From NCBI GenBank assembly GCA_030151635.1, contig JASLDF010000129.1, positions 1-64,000 on the forward strand: a stretch of 64,000 nucleotides of DNA, read 5' to 3'. The stretch comes from Bacteroides sp. Lineage in GTDB: Bacteria > Bacteroidota > Bacteroidia > Bacteroidales > Bacteroidaceae. Under the pieces are notes generated by a model, which was not told where the DNA came from, ran no database searches, and saw only the letters and a program-made list of their open reading frames with translations. Shown here piece after piece: positions 35,989-45,774 of the stretch. The number at the start of each line of letters is the position of its first letter. The first letter of the stretch is position 1. The position numbers and the translations under genes are program-made.

Positions 35989-37002
35989 TTAATTCTCACT
36001 CGGCACTTTAGAAGCTGGAAGCTTCACTGTATATAAAGACGCTTCTATAGAGCGCATAAGGTTACGTTTTAGTTTTGAAGGAGCGTATACAAAGACTTCA
36101 GAAAATATCAAACGATTATTGACTTCGTCAAGACGCATATGAGAAACAAAAGGTCCACCCATAAAATCGTTCTCAATCTTCCATAATCCTCTAGCTTCCA
36201 ACGCATAGGTGCCTTGAAGATTAATATCTTTAACTTCCGTAAAGTCCCAATCTGTAGTCATGTACATATTTTCTTTTTCCCCTGGTACATTGATAGCTAA
36301 AACAGAATCTCTCTTATGCAAAAAAAACTCTCTAGTGAAACTGTTTTTATCTGTATAAGGTAAAGAATACATTATGAAGTATCTATCCACATCTGCTGCA
36401 TTAGACCCCAACATATAGAAGTCTTGTCCATCTTTGGTTAAAGATAAATCTGCCGGTAATTTAACTTCACAATTAAACTTCTCTTTGATCTTAGCCATAG
36501 CTAAATCACTAAAGTTTTTATCTAGTATTGCTATTTGACGCATCATTTCAGCATCTGTAAAATACTTCACAATATATGAGGCACTTTCTTGAATAAGTAC
36601 TGCAGCAGAGTCAATATCTGGGCTATTTATCGTTAAAATATTCTGAGGGTACGAATAAACATCCTTATCGATTAGTATGCTTGCTTTCGTATAATATTGT
36701 TTATCAATATTAACAATCACAATATTTCGTATTGGCTTTAAAATGCCATCAAAACTATAATGTTCTGTTTTCATCAACTTAAAAGCACTTTCACTTTGAG
36801 GTAGACCTGGTACATCAGAAGTCAAAACTTTAATAAGCTCATTGCCAGCTTTAGAGTTTTGCACATTAGCATCCATCACAATTAACAATTCATATGGTAA
36901 GGCTGATGATGTAGGGGTCAGAACACCTTTTCCTTTATTGCTACATCCTGTAAAAGACACAAGAAGAACAACAAGTAAACAGTTGAATAATGAAGTTTTC
37001 AT
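35989..37002 (-). CDS. DUF4837 lipoprotein
   Basis: 337 residues from the ATG at 37002. This start gives a clean lipoprotein signal peptide (MKTSLFNCLLVVLL, lipobox SFTGC); a longer frame to 37098 would overlap rlmN and bury it. Matches the Bacteroidota-specific DUF4837 family, as far as I recall: LPYELLIVMDA, GLPQSESAF, and GLWKIENDFMGGPFVSH near the C terminus. Exported, lipid-anchored, function unknown. Between rlmN (10-base gap) and pdxA. Confidence 0.82.
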   Translation of the reverse strand: MKTSLFNCLLVVLLVSFTGCSNKGKGVLTPTSSALPYELLIVMDANVQNSKAGNELIKVLTSDVPGLPQSESAFKLMKTEHYSFDGILKPIRNIVIVNIDKQYYTKASILIDKDVYSYPQNILTINSPDIDSAAVLIQESASYIVKYFTDAEMMRQIAILDKNFSDLAMAKIKEKFNCEVKLPADLSLTKDGQDFYMLGSNAADVDRYFIMYSLPYTDKNSFTREFFLHKRDSVLAINVPGEKENMYMTTDWDFTEVKDINLQGTYALEARGLWKIENDFMGGPFVSHMRLDEVNNRLIFSEVFVYAPSKLKRNLMRSIEASLYTVKLPASKVPSEN

Positions 37003-37012
37003 ATCTAATATT

Positions 37013-38032
37013 TTAAGATTTTTCCATAGTTGATAACATGCCACAGGCTGCAAATATGTCTTCACCACGAGAGGAGCGAATTGTTGTAAATAACCCATTT
37101 TTAGTTAGGTAATCACGGAATCGTTCCATTGTAGGCATATCGCATCCTTCAAGCTTCACATTAGGAATAGCGTGAAAGCGAATTAAGTTAACACGACAGT
37201 CAACGCCATCTAATAACTTGACTAACTTAGAAGCAAATTCAAATGAATCATTTACTCCTTTAAACATTATATACTCAAAAGATAGTCTTCTTTGACCAGA
37301 GAAGTCATAATCACGTAATATTTCAACCATTTCTTCAATAGAGAAGGCTTTTTCAGCAGGCATCAATTCTAAACGCTGACTAGGAACTGGTGTATGTATG
37401 CTAATTGCCAAATGACAGTCACTCTCATCAATAAACCTTTTGAAACCTTTGCGTACTCCAACAGTAGAGACTGTAATGCGCTTAGGGCTCCATTTATAGC
37501 CATAATCTGATGTTAATATTTCAAGAACTTTTAAAACCTCATCAAGATTATCCATTGGCTCTCCCATCCCCATAAACACAACATTCGTTAGTTTATCAGA
37601 TTCAGGTATAGATTGTATTTGGTTTAAAATTTCATTGGCAGTTAGCTGAGCAGAAAAACCCTGCTTTCCTGTCATACAAAACTTACAATTCATTTTACAT
37701 CCAACTTGAGATGACACACATAAAGTTGCACGATCATTATCAGGGATAAATACCGATTCTATTGCATAAGCTTCATGAGTTGGAAACAGGTATTTAATTG
37801 TCCCATCTACAGATTTAGCCATGTGAGATGGTCCATATGCACCAAGATGATATGATTCCTGTAAAAGTTCTCTATTCTTTACGGAAATATTAGTCATTTC
37901 ATCAATTGAAGTAACTCTCTTTTCATAAATCCAAGATGCAATTTGCTTAGCTGTAAACTTGGGCATTTTCAAATCCGAAACAACTTGTTGTAGTTCGGTT
38001 AGTGTCATGCCTAATAATGGCTTTTTATCCAT
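37013..38032 (-). CDS. rlmN: 23S rRNA (A2503-C2)/tRNA (A37-C2) methyltransferase
   Basis: 339 residues from the ATG at 38032; an upstream in-frame extension to 38137 is rejected because it runs past a -7 promoter element and is unlike the family. Radical SAM enzyme: cluster motif CKMNCKFC, GMGEPMDN, and the two methyl-shuttle cysteines expected (ATLCVSS before the cluster and FAACGML near the C terminus). It methylates A2503 of 23S rRNA and A37 of some tRNAs. First gene of the run to secG. Confidence 0.97.
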   Translation of the reverse strand: MDKKPLLGMTLTELQQVVSDLKMPKFTAKQIASWIYEKRVTSIDEMTNISVKNRELLQESYHLGAYGPSHMAKSVDGTIKYLFPTHEAYAIESVFIPDNDRATLCVSSQVGCKMNCKFCMTGKQGFSAQLTANEILNQIQSIPESDKLTNVVFMGMGEPMDNLDEVLKVLEILTSDYGYKWSPKRITVSTVGVRKGFKRFIDESDCHLAISIHTPVPSQRLELMPAEKAFSIEEMVEILRDYDFSGQRRLSFEYIMFKGVNDSFEFASKLVKLLDGVDCRVNLIRFHAIPNVKLEGCDMPTMERFRDYLTKNGLFTTIRSSRGEDIFAACGMLSTMEKS

Positions 38033-38073
38033 ATAAAATGTCTTGTAAAATCGATATAACGTTATAATCCACA

Positions 38074-38081
38074 CAAATGTA
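38074..38081 (-). promoter_or_regulatory. -7 element for the rlmN-secG operon
   Basis: TACATTTG on the - strand, about 42 bases upstream of the rlmN ATG. No -33 match at the right distance. Confidence 0.5.
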
Positions 38082-38123
38082 ATGAATTTATAAAGATTCC
38101 CCTTATACTGATTCTTAATATAG

Positions 38124-38159
38124 CAAAAAAAGGTCAACCTATAAATAAGTTGACCTTTT
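38124..38159 (-). terminator. Terminator of the coaX-ppiD operon
   Basis: Perfect 11-base arms AAAAGGTCAAC/GTTGACCTTTT (38128-38138, 38149-38159), and in the - direction a T7 tract follows. Located 22 bases past the ppiD-like stop, it separates that unit from rlmN. Confidence 0.9.
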
Positions 38160-38180
38160 AAAAATATTGGTTTTGTTTAG

Positions 38181-40310
38181 CTAGAAGAACTTGTATCTAA
38201 CATCTACAATTTTTGCATTTTCTACAAGCGTTTGTGGAAGAGCTCTATTTACAATAAAGTTATATCCACGTTCGATTGATTGGGTTTCTTTAGCTAAGTC
38301 AAAAGTTTCTGCAGTATTACTTTTTTCATCAACAGATAACATATAAACACCAAAGTCTCCTTTAAGAGGTTTACTTAATACATTAGCTTGGGCACCTGCA
38401 GCAAAACCACTAACAACTTTTTCCTTTTCACCTACAATTGTTATAAAGGCTGGCTCACTAAATGTTACATATTTCACATCAGCGACTTGAGCATTATCAA
38501 TTGATTTAGCTTCATCAATAGATTTCACAGTAGCTAATTGAGTGCTAACCAATTCTGCCTTCTTGTCAATAATAACTCTGTTACGAAGCATATCTTTCAC
38601 TAAGTGAAGAGGTCTATATCCTTCTTTCACAACTTCTGTAAGGCTCACCACTAACAAATGATTATTATTAGAACCACATTCGTAAATATTCGATACCTGT
38701 CCAGCTTTAGCATCAAACACCCATCTTAAGGCATCTTTTGTAGATGAAATACCTGCAATACCATGACTTTGAGTATCAATTTCTCTTTCAAGAACTTGGT
38801 AACCTGCATTTTCAGCATTTTCGGTCATCAAGTCCATAGTAGGATTCTCTGCTACAAATTGGCTAAATGCATTATAGGCTACGTTTGCAGTTTCTTGACT
38901 AAATTCGATTGGACGTTTAACAACTGCAAGTTTGTGTTTTAATACATTATCTTTAGAAGATAAACATTGAACAATAAGCTTACCACCTTGTACATCAATA
39001 GCTTTTACTTCAAAATTCTTCATAGAAGCTAAGGTGTTATAAATTACAAATTCTAATTGATTAGAAATGGTTTGCTCAGTTAGGGTTTGTTTTTCATCGG
39101 ATTGACCTTCTGAAGTTGCTATTTCTGCAAAATCTCCACCTTTAGAAAGGGCATTGACAATACTATCAGTTTTAGTAACCATAGCTTCTGGAGCTAAACC
39201 TGCAACTTGAAGTACTCTAAATTCATATGAGTTTGGAAGAGTTTTAGTATCTACAACTTTAAATGCATTAATAGTACCTTCGATAGAGTTAGTAATCGGA
39301 CCAAAAACTTCACCTACTTGAACCTTGCTATCTTTGATATGAGCAACAATATCTTGTGGATATGCATCAAGACTTAGGAAAGTATCTAAATAAGGAATGT
39401 TAGAGTTGGAAATACTTACAATTGAAGCATAATCAGCTGTATTAGATTTCAACATTTCAACATACTCAGCAATTTCACTTTCAAGACTATCTACGTCTGC
39501 TTTACTAGGTGTAATTTCTACATCAATGAATTTTACACGTCTAGTTTCTTCTTTTTGAACAAACATTTCTTTGTTCGCATCGTATTCTTTACGTAAATCC
39601 TCTTCTGTAACATCAGAAGTATTAATACTTGAATATGGGAAAACCGCAGCAATTAAATTCGAATTAGAAACACGACCATTGAAAGCATCTTCTGCTTCAA
39701 TCTTATTAGTAATCATAGCTGAAGACACTAGGGTAGTGTACTTATTAGCTAAAAGGTTTTGGATGATATTTTTCTCAGCAAAAACCCAGATAGAATGCAT
39801 CATTCTAGCTTGATTCATTACATTAGGATCAAGACCTGGAGTTGAAGCCATAACAGCATATTGGTTAAGGAAGTCATAAAGTCTTTCCTTATCAAATCTA
39901 CCTGTTTGTTCATTAACAAACATACCAAGCATACCCAAGATAGGATCATTACCCTCATCTAAAACAGATGCAACTTCTTCAGGAGTAACAGTAAGACCCA
40001 CTTTACGTGCTTGTTCTTCCAATAGAACATTGTCTAAATAAGTATTCCAAACATTGTCTTTTATCTGATTCATTTGCTCATCAGAAAGAGAAGAAGTACG
40101 ACCTAACATTTTCTGAATTTCTGAAAACTCATCAACCATTTTCTGGTATTCAGCAATTGATAATGAATTGCCATTAACTTCACCTACATCATGAGGTTGT
40201 CGAGGTTGGAATACTTTAAAAGCATCACCTGCTACAAACGCAAACAATGCTAAAGCGATCACACCAACCAATAAAGGTCCTTTTGATCTAATTTTTTGTA
40301 GTGTTGCCAT
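38181..40310 (-). CDS. PpiD/SurA-like periplasmic peptidyl-prolyl isomerase
   Basis: 709 residues from the ATG at 40310 (upstream extension rejected: the membrane anchor follows directly from this Met). N-terminal single membrane segment (about 14-30, LLVGVIALALFAFVAG), SurA_N-type chaperone region (GEVNGNSLSIAEYQ, then helices), and a degenerate parvulin-like domain around 325-440 with repeats of the fold beyond. An anchored chaperone for outgoing outer-membrane proteins fits. Last gene of the coaX unit, 108 bases after the CNNM gene. It may have its own promoter: TATCTTCG on the - strand at 40358-40365 is one base off consensus. Confidence 0.87.
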   Translation of the reverse strand: MATLQKIRSKGPLLVGVIALALFAFVAGDAFKVFQPRQPHDVGEVNGNSLSIAEYQKMVDEFSEIQKMLGRTSSLSDEQMNQIKDNVWNTYLDNVLLEEQARKVGLTVTPEEVASVLDEGNDPILGMLGMFVNEQTGRFDKERLYDFLNQYAVMASTPGLDPNVMNQARMMHSIWVFAEKNIIQNLLANKYTTLVSSAMITNKIEAEDAFNGRVSNSNLIAAVFPYSSINTSDVTEEDLRKEYDANKEMFVQKEETRRVKFIDVEITPSKADVDSLESEIAEYVEMLKSNTADYASIVSISNSNIPYLDTFLSLDAYPQDIVAHIKDSKVQVGEVFGPITNSIEGTINAFKVVDTKTLPNSYEFRVLQVAGLAPEAMVTKTDSIVNALSKGGDFAEIATSEGQSDEKQTLTEQTISNQLEFVIYNTLASMKNFEVKAIDVQGGKLIVQCLSSKDNVLKHKLAVVKRPIEFSQETANVAYNAFSQFVAENPTMDLMTENAENAGYQVLEREIDTQSHGIAGISSTKDALRWVFDAKAGQVSNIYECGSNNNHLLVVSLTEVVKEGYRPLHLVKDMLRNRVIIDKKAELVSTQLATVKSIDEAKSIDNAQVADVKYVTFSEPAFITIVGEKEKVVSGFAAGAQANVLSKPLKGDFGVYMLSVDEKSNTAETFDLAKETQSIERGYNFIVNRALPQTLVENAKIVDVRYKFF

Positions 40311-40418
40311 TTTATTTATATAATTTTTATTTTTATTTAGTCTTTCTAGTAAGCCCACGAAGATACAAAAAAGCAAACATGTATCATTATATTCGTTAAA
40401 AATATTTCAGGAAAGGGT

Positions 40419-41675
40419 CTATTCTATTATATTTAAACGTACTAAGTCTATTTTATTAGTACTAACTTTTAATATTTTGAATTGATAATTTTCGATTGAA
40501 ATTACCTCATGTAATTTAGGTAAACTTTGCAATTGATGAAGAATCAATCCACTAATTGTAATATAATCATCAGACTCTGGAAGATCTAAGTCATAAAGTT
40601 CATTTACTTTTTCAATTTCCAAACGTGCTGATAATACAAACTCCGAATCACTTATTTTTTTAGAAACATAAGAGGCCATATCATGTTCGTCCTCAATATC
40701 TCCAAAAATTTCTTCTACTAAATCCTCCAATGATACGATTCCTGAAATACCTCCAAATTCATCAACTACAATAGCAATTGTTTTCTTCAAAGTCATAAAC
40801 AGTTTCATTAACTTATGTGCCGCCATTGTATCCGGTACAATTGGAATTTCTTGAATTCTTGATTGCCACTCTCCTTCAGCTTTAAACATTTCTGATGAAT
40901 GAATGTAACCTACTACATGATCAATACTGCCTTTATAAATTATAATTTTTGAAAGTCCTGTTTCAATAAACGTATTCATTAGTTCATCACGAGTAGAATT
41001 ATAATCCAGAGCTACAATTTCAGTACGAGGAACAATACAATCTCGAATTTTCACAGTAGAAAAATCCAAAGCATTTTGAAATATTTGGACTTCGTTTTCT
41101 ATTTCATCCTTACTTTCAATATGCTCAATACCCGATTGGATAAAATAATCTAAATCCACTTTTGTAAAAGCCTTTGTTTCAACCTCTTTATTCACTTTAA
41201 CCCCAAATAGTCGAAGTAAAACAGCAGATACTGATGAAGCAAAAACAGAGATTGGGTATAAGATAACATAGCAAAACAATAATGGAACAGCAAAAAACTT
41301 CAATGCCCCATTTGGATTTAATTTAAACAAATTTTTAGGTAGAAATTCTCCTATGAAAAGAATGACAAGGGTAGATAAAACTGTTTGAACAAGCATCTTC
41401 ACAAATTGATTAGACACAATTGCATCTAAAAACAACTTATCTAACGCTACTGCCATCAAAATACCATAAATAACTAAAGCAATATTATTACCAACTAACA
41501 TTGTTGATATAAAGTTATTGGGACGTCTAAAGAAAACAGACAATATCTTTGAAGATACGCCCTTGCCTTTCTCCATCTCAAATCTCAACTTATCAACAGA
41601 AACAAATGCAATCTCCATTCCTGAGAAGAATGCAGAAAATGCCATCGTTAGAAGTAGTAGTAAAAAATATTGCAT
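40419..41675 (-). CDS. CNNM/CBS/CorC domain membrane protein (hemolysin-family, GldE-like)
   Basis: 418 residues. CNNM membrane domain (about 1-150, four hydrophobic segments; FSGMEIAFVS near the N terminus, MLVGNNIALVIYG), then two CBS domains (IVPRTEIVALD and the DEFGGISGIVSLEDLVEEIFGDI region, seen as VDEFGGISGIVS) and a C-terminal CorC_HlyC domain. Family members handle Mg2+/Co2+ efflux; the Flavobacteria homologue GldE is linked to gliding, but Bacteroidales copies are not. 9 bases after lptC. Confidence 0.88.
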   Translation of the reverse strand: MQYFLLLLLTMAFSAFFSGMEIAFVSVDKLRFEMEKGKGVSSKILSVFFRRPNNFISTMLVGNNIALVIYGILMAVALDKLFLDAIVSNQFVKMLVQTVLSTLVILFIGEFLPKNLFKLNPNGALKFFAVPLLFCYVILYPISVFASSVSAVLLRLFGVKVNKEVETKAFTKVDLDYFIQSGIEHIESKDEIENEVQIFQNALDFSTVKIRDCIVPRTEIVALDYNSTRDELMNTFIETGLSKIIIYKGSIDHVVGYIHSSEMFKAEGEWQSRIQEIPIVPDTMAAHKLMKLFMTLKKTIAIVVDEFGGISGIVSLEDLVEEIFGDIEDEHDMASYVSKKISDSEFVLSARLEIEKVNELYDLDLPESDDYITISGLILHQLQSLPKLHEVISIENYQFKILKVSTNKIDLVRLNIIE

Positions 41676-41684
41676 TATTTAGGT

Positions 41685-42305
41685 TTATTTATCGGTATCA
41701 TCAAGGTAGATAATCCCCGATGTTTTGCGTATATCGTAGTTTTCAAACTTTTGGTCAGATTCAAAACCATAACCAGATAAAAGTTGATCACCTTTTTTTA
41801 TTGTTATAAATTCGTCTGAATAAACTTTTTCAGTTACTTGATTCCAGAAGAGAATTGAAGTAGTAAAGCGTTCGCCTTTCGCGTTTTCAATTTTGACATT
41901 ACTACGCAACTCCCACAACTTATCTTTATCAAAATAATAAGCTGTGTCTGCATCAATATAAGCATCTACATTTAATAGACTATCAAACCGCTCTAAGTGA
42001 ATTCCTTTTTCGAATGACCAAAAAGACGGTTTTTTCTTATCATATATTTCCCACTCTCCAGCAGTCATTTTATAACGAATCATACCCGAGTCTGAAACTA
42101 GCGTCTCGACACCCAATGATTTCATTCTAGGTAAATCAACTCTGTCAATCTGGTCAACTTCTACTTCAACTTTCACTTTATTCAACCGAGTTAAAGCTAT
42201 AAAAACAAACATAACAATGACCATAATGGCCATTGTTATGAGTGATATTTTAAAATATTTTTTTTGTCCAGCTTTTGAGAGCTTAGAGAAAGAAAAATTT
42301 ATCAT
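41685..42305 (-). CDS. lptC: LPS export ABC transporter periplasmic protein LptC
   Basis: 206 residues: N-terminal membrane anchor (about 19-41) and a beta-jellyroll body with the family features ETLVSDSGMIRYKMTAGEW and GERFTTSILFWNQVTEKVYSD (given as ERFTTSILFWNQ), plus the GYGFESDQKFENYDI strand. It bridges LptB2FG and LptA. Gap of 8 bases to the preceding TPR gene. Fits the envelope theme of the unit. Confidence 0.9.
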   Translation of the reverse strand: MINFSFSKLSKAGQKKYFKISLITMAIMVIVMFVFIALTRLNKVKVEVEVDQIDRVDLPRMKSLGVETLVSDSGMIRYKMTAGEWEIYDKKKPSFWSFEKGIHLERFDSLLNVDAYIDADTAYYFDKDKLWELRSNVKIENAKGERFTTSILFWNQVTEKVYSDEFITIKKGDQLLSGYGFESDQKFENYDIRKTSGIIYLDDTDK

Positions 42306-42313
42306 ACAAATTA

Positions 42314-43642
42314 TTATCTAATTGTAGTAGCTTCTCCAATCCAACCACCTATTGTGATTTTATCTCCATTTTTATATCCAAGCATAAACAGATCTTGAGC
42401 CGATGGAGTATATTTCGAATATGTATTAATTAACTGGTTAGCTTCAGCTGCTACACTTGGATCAACAGAACGAGCCTTAACTAGTTTATCAATCACAAGG
42501 AAATAAGTACATTTATTCAAGACGTCTTCATCAGACCAGTTTGGATTACTAGCATATGCTCTTGCAATAATAAGGTAAGCATTACCATAAGATGCATCAA
42601 AACTTAAAGCTTTAAGAGCATAATTTCTAGCTTCACTGTAACGTTTAGAGCCTAACAAAATTGACGCCGAGATATAAGCTTTTTCAGCTTTTTTAGAATT
42701 ATCAGTTTCTAAATTTAGCGCCTCATTGAAGAATTTAATAGCCTCGTTAATATCACCTTTTTTATAGGCTCTATAACCTACACCAATAGCAGCTTCAACT
42801 GTCGGTTCAATTTGATATGCGTAAAAAGAAGCTTGTTCATAAACCTCAGCATCTGTACATTTCAAATTTCTCATTACAGTCAATACTTGTTTCAGGTATT
42901 CAGCGTCGTCTTTATTAGTTTCTACTTTATCTGCATAAATATTTTGCAAAGACTCACAGTCTGCAGCACCACTATTAACAAACATTGCCGATAGGTTTTC
43001 TTTTGTTGTTTCGTAAGCAGCTTTTAAGTTTTTCTTCTTTGCAGCAGAAGCAGCCTCTTCACTTAATTCCGAAACCATTAAATAGTCATTAATAAATGAT
43101 TCTTTAAAGTTATCATCAGCTTGATATTTTTGTAGAGATAAATCTACTGCATAGTGTAATACAGCAGGCAAAGATCTAGATTTTTCACCATCAATAGATG
43201 TTTTAAGCCAACCATAAGCTTGGTCTAAATCAATTTTTGGTGCATACGAAATGTAATCAATGGCCTTTTTCCCAAGAGCATCAGCTACAGATGACACCTT
43301 AACACCTTTAGCTAAAAACTTTGGTGTATTTTCAATTCTTTTATCATGCAAATCCATTAGCTCTTCAAAATACTTATTATATTCTTCAGAACCCTTCTGA
43401 GTCTCTGCTAAGAATGCTGTTAGGATTTTAAACCCATCAGAATAAGTATAGAAACGCAACAATGGACAATTTGCAATAACTTGCTTCCAAGGTCCGTAAG
43501 CATCTTTGTAATTACCAGCTTGAACTGCTTCATGCGAAATACTACTATTGGATAAACATTGTTCGTCTACCTCTTGAGCAGAAACTGTAGTTGCCCCTCC
43601 AATTAACAGTAGCAACACAGCAAATAGTTTAGTAATCTTCAT
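42314..43642 (-). CDS. Secreted tetratricopeptide-repeat protein
   Basis: 442 residues from the ATG at 43642, which directly begins the signal peptide (MKITKLFAVLLLLIGGATT..SAQ); the upstream extension overlapping the barrel gene is rejected. Several TPR-like helix pairs, clearest at about 300-390 (YRAYKKGDINEAIKFFNEAL, SKRYSEARNYALKALSFD). Periplasmic or surface-exposed scaffold, partner unknown. Sits between an outer-membrane barrel and lptC. Confidence 0.82.
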   Translation of the reverse strand: MKITKLFAVLLLLIGGATTVSAQEVDEQCLSNSSISHEAVQAGNYKDAYGPWKQVIANCPLLRFYTYSDGFKILTAFLAETQKGSEEYNKYFEELMDLHDKRIENTPKFLAKGVKVSSVADALGKKAIDYISYAPKIDLDQAYGWLKTSIDGEKSRSLPAVLHYAVDLSLQKYQADDNFKESFINDYLMVSELSEEAASAAKKKNLKAAYETTKENLSAMFVNSGAADCESLQNIYADKVETNKDDAEYLKQVLTVMRNLKCTDAEVYEQASFYAYQIEPTVEAAIGVGYRAYKKGDINEAIKFFNEALNLETDNSKKAEKAYISASILLGSKRYSEARNYALKALSFDASYGNAYLIIARAYASNPNWSDEDVLNKCTYFLVIDKLVKARSVDPSVAAEANQLINTYSKYTPSAQDLFMLGYKNGDKITIGGWIGEATTIR

Positions 43643-43679
43643 CTTAGTACAATTATTTATTTTAAGTTTATTCAAGATA

Positions 43680-44930
43680 TTAAATTTTCGGTTTAAAGAA
43701 CCATCTTTCATTAAATATAAGTCCCAAATTAAGTCTTATTATAGATTCATTCAAGAAAGCACTACTACGACCATTAACACGAATAAATTGAGCAGAAACA
43801 TTCAACTGAGATTTAGATTTAGGCAATGGCAGACCAAAACCTCCACTTACTCCAAACTCTCTCGAAGCACGTTGACCGTCAATTTTATAATAAGGATTTG
43901 TTACATGAGCACCAAATCGATACTTAATATTAGCAATATATTTACGACTAAAATAGTTCGGAGTATACTCAGCACCAATATTCAAACGAGCCAAATCACT
44001 CATTTTATCGGTTTCACCATGATATTTAGCCTTACTCCATTGTTGATAGAATATATCTGCAGAAACCATTAACTTGTGATTTAGTTCATATGCTGCACCA
44101 AACCCATAACTAGCAGCCATATCATAGCTTGATTTAGACTTATCGATATCTAATGATGTTTGAAAGTTGGTTACAGTGATATCGTTAGACAGTTTCAACT
44201 TAGGAGTATAAACAGCACCAAACGTAATGCTTTGTTTTTTTGTAATAGCATACTTATATTGTGCACCAAAGTCTATGTTAAAACCTTTCAGTGACACACT
44301 ATTCATACGAGTAGTTACTTTTGGACCCGAACTCTCTTGCAAGTTTGGAAAGTAAGTGACTACATTTCTATTAAGCTTACCCCAGAAAAAGCCAGCATTA
44401 AGACCTACAGAGAAACCTTTAAACGGTTTAAAAGCAATCCCAGTATAAAATTTGTGCAATCCGCCATCACCAGATCTAGTGATTATATGATGGGTTTCTG
44501 GCATATCTCCATCTCGATCCATCTGATTAACTGAATAACCAATATTACTAATTGGTAAAACACCAGCACTCATTGACATCCATTTCTTCAAACGAAATTG
44601 AAGTGCAATGTATTCTAAACTAGAATTTTTAGAATTTAGCTTTTTACCTTGATCGTTGAAGTTTGTGTTTTGAAAACTGATTCCACCTTCAAAAAGGAAT
44701 GTCAAAGAATCCATCGCCGTATAGGCTGCGGGATTTAAAGGGTTAATTTGAGAATTGTCGCGTAATGCAAACCCTACTCCACCCATCGCTTGACTTCGAC
44801 CAAAGCCTTGATCTACCAACTGACCATATCCATAACGTGTATATGGAGAGTTTGTATTATTTTGAGCAACAATTACTCCTGAAATCAGAGTGAGCAATAG
44901 AGCATATACAATTCTTTTTATTTGTCCCAT
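43680..44930 (-). CDS. Outer-membrane beta-barrel protein (FadL/PorV-like)
   Basis: 416 residues: signal peptide ending VIVAQ, an N-terminal plug-like segment (SPYTRYGYGQ, RSQAMGGVGFALRDNSQINPLNPAAY, seen in part as LRDNSQINPLNPAAY), then repeated amphipathic strands to the aromatic C terminus. The SQINPLNPAA stretch resembles the N-terminal motif of FadL/OmpP1-like proteins. Substrate unknown. Overlaps the 3' end of coaX by 13 bases. Confidence 0.78.
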   Translation of the reverse strand: MGQIKRIVYALLLTLISGVIVAQNNTNSPYTRYGYGQLVDQGFGRSQAMGGVGFALRDNSQINPLNPAAYTAMDSLTFLFEGGISFQNTNFNDQGKKLNSKNSSLEYIALQFRLKKWMSMSAGVLPISNIGYSVNQMDRDGDMPETHHIITRSGDGGLHKFYTGIAFKPFKGFSVGLNAGFFWGKLNRNVVTYFPNLQESSGPKVTTRMNSVSLKGFNIDFGAQYKYAITKKQSITFGAVYTPKLKLSNDITVTNFQTSLDIDKSKSSYDMAASYGFGAAYELNHKLMVSADIFYQQWSKAKYHGETDKMSDLARLNIGAEYTPNYFSRKYIANIKYRFGAHVTNPYYKIDGQRASREFGVSGGFGLPLPKSKSQLNVSAQFIRVNGRSSAFLNESIIRLNLGLIFNERWFFKPKI

Positions 44931-45652
44931 TTATTGTAGTTTAATATTCTGTTTAACCCTTTAATTACAAGAAACCTATCTGCAAAGATGCTATTTTTTA
45001 AATTCGAATCAAAAGAAAAATCATTTCCTCCAGTTAAAAAAACCAAAAGATCAGGATATTGCTCACTCATTTCGTTAACATAACCCAAAACTTCAAATTC
45101 TACACCTCGAATTACACCAGCCCGGATAGCCTCTTCGGTAGTTTGACCTAATTTCTTTATTTCTCCTTCTGGAGCAACTAAAGGAAGACGTGCAGTATAC
45201 TCATGCAAAGCCTTTAACCTCATTCGAATGCCTGGAGAAATATTACCACCATAATACTGTCCTTTTGAATCAATGAAATCATAGGTCACGGCTGTACCTG
45301 CATCAACAACAAGGATATTATGATTTGGGTGCTCAAAATAAGCACCTACAATCCCTGCCACCCTATCATAACCTAATGTTTTAGGTGTCTTATATAGAAT
45401 TTTGATGGGCAATGCCGTATCATGATTCAGCCAAAGCAAAGATAAACCCAAGCTGTTTAATCGTTCAATAGCCTCATCAGATAAGTCGATAACAGTGGCA
45501 ACTATACCTCGAGTTAAAGCATATTTCTCACAAATTTTCTCAATACCTGCAAGCGTCTTGTTACAAAAGAACTGTTTATATACGATTGAATTATCGGATT
45601 TAAAAACTGCAACCTTTGCGACTGTATTTCCTATATCAATAATTAAATTCAC
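44918..45652 (-). CDS. coaX: Type III pantothenate kinase
   Basis: 244 residues, ASKHA-fold kinase phosphorylating pantothenate in CoA synthesis. Seen: N-terminal phosphate motif IIDIGNTVAKVA, VVDAGTAVTYD, GGNISPGIRMR and the C-terminal VFLTGGNDF. First gene of the six-gene unit (coaX, barrel, TPR, lptC, CNNM, ppiD-like). This mixing of CoA and LPS/envelope genes is a Bacteroidetes arrangement. Own -7 element TATCTTTG. Confidence 0.96.
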   Translation of the reverse strand: MNLIIDIGNTVAKVAVFKSDNSIVYKQFFCNKTLAGIEKICEKYALTRGIVATVIDLSDEAIERLNSLGLSLLWLNHDTALPIKILYKTPKTLGYDRVAGIVGAYFEHPNHNILVVDAGTAVTYDFIDSKGQYYGGNISPGIRMRLKALHEYTARLPLVAPEGEIKKLGQTTEEAIRAGVIRGVEFEVLGYVNEMSEQYPDLLVFLTGGNDFSFDSNLKNSIFADRFLVIKGLNRILNYNKWDK

Positions 45653-45671
45653 TATTCCGTATTTAGGTTGA

Positions 45672-45679
45672 CAAAGATA
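45672..45679 (-). promoter_or_regulatory. -7 element for the coaX operon
   Basis: TATCTTTG on the - strand, 19 bases before the coaX ATG. It is divergent from the element at 45746-45753. Confidence 0.55.
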
Positions 45680-45745
45680 ATCTAATTTAAAGAAACTATA
45701 GGGCTTATTTAAAAGATTATATCAATAGAAAATCAAAATAAACTC

Positions 45746-45753
45746 TATATTTG
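45746..45753 (+). promoter_or_regulatory. -7 element for the DUF4105 gene
   Basis: TATATTTG, 21 bases before the ATG at 45775. It overlaps a TTG at 45751 that might otherwise be taken as the start, which rules that start out. Confidence 0.55.
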
Positions 45754-45774
45754 CTCATATATATAGGATTCTTT

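Noticed and set aside
37003..37098. N-terminal extension of the DUF4837 lipoprotein
   Set aside because: It overlaps the rlmN coding end and would bury the lipoprotein signal peptide.
38033..38137. N-terminal extension of RlmN
   Set aside because: It runs across the -7 promoter element and the operon terminator, and family members start at the MDKKPLLGM segment.
45751..45774. TTG start of the DUF4105 protein
   Set aside because: The TTG lies within the -7 element; the ATG at 45775 begins a clean signal peptide.
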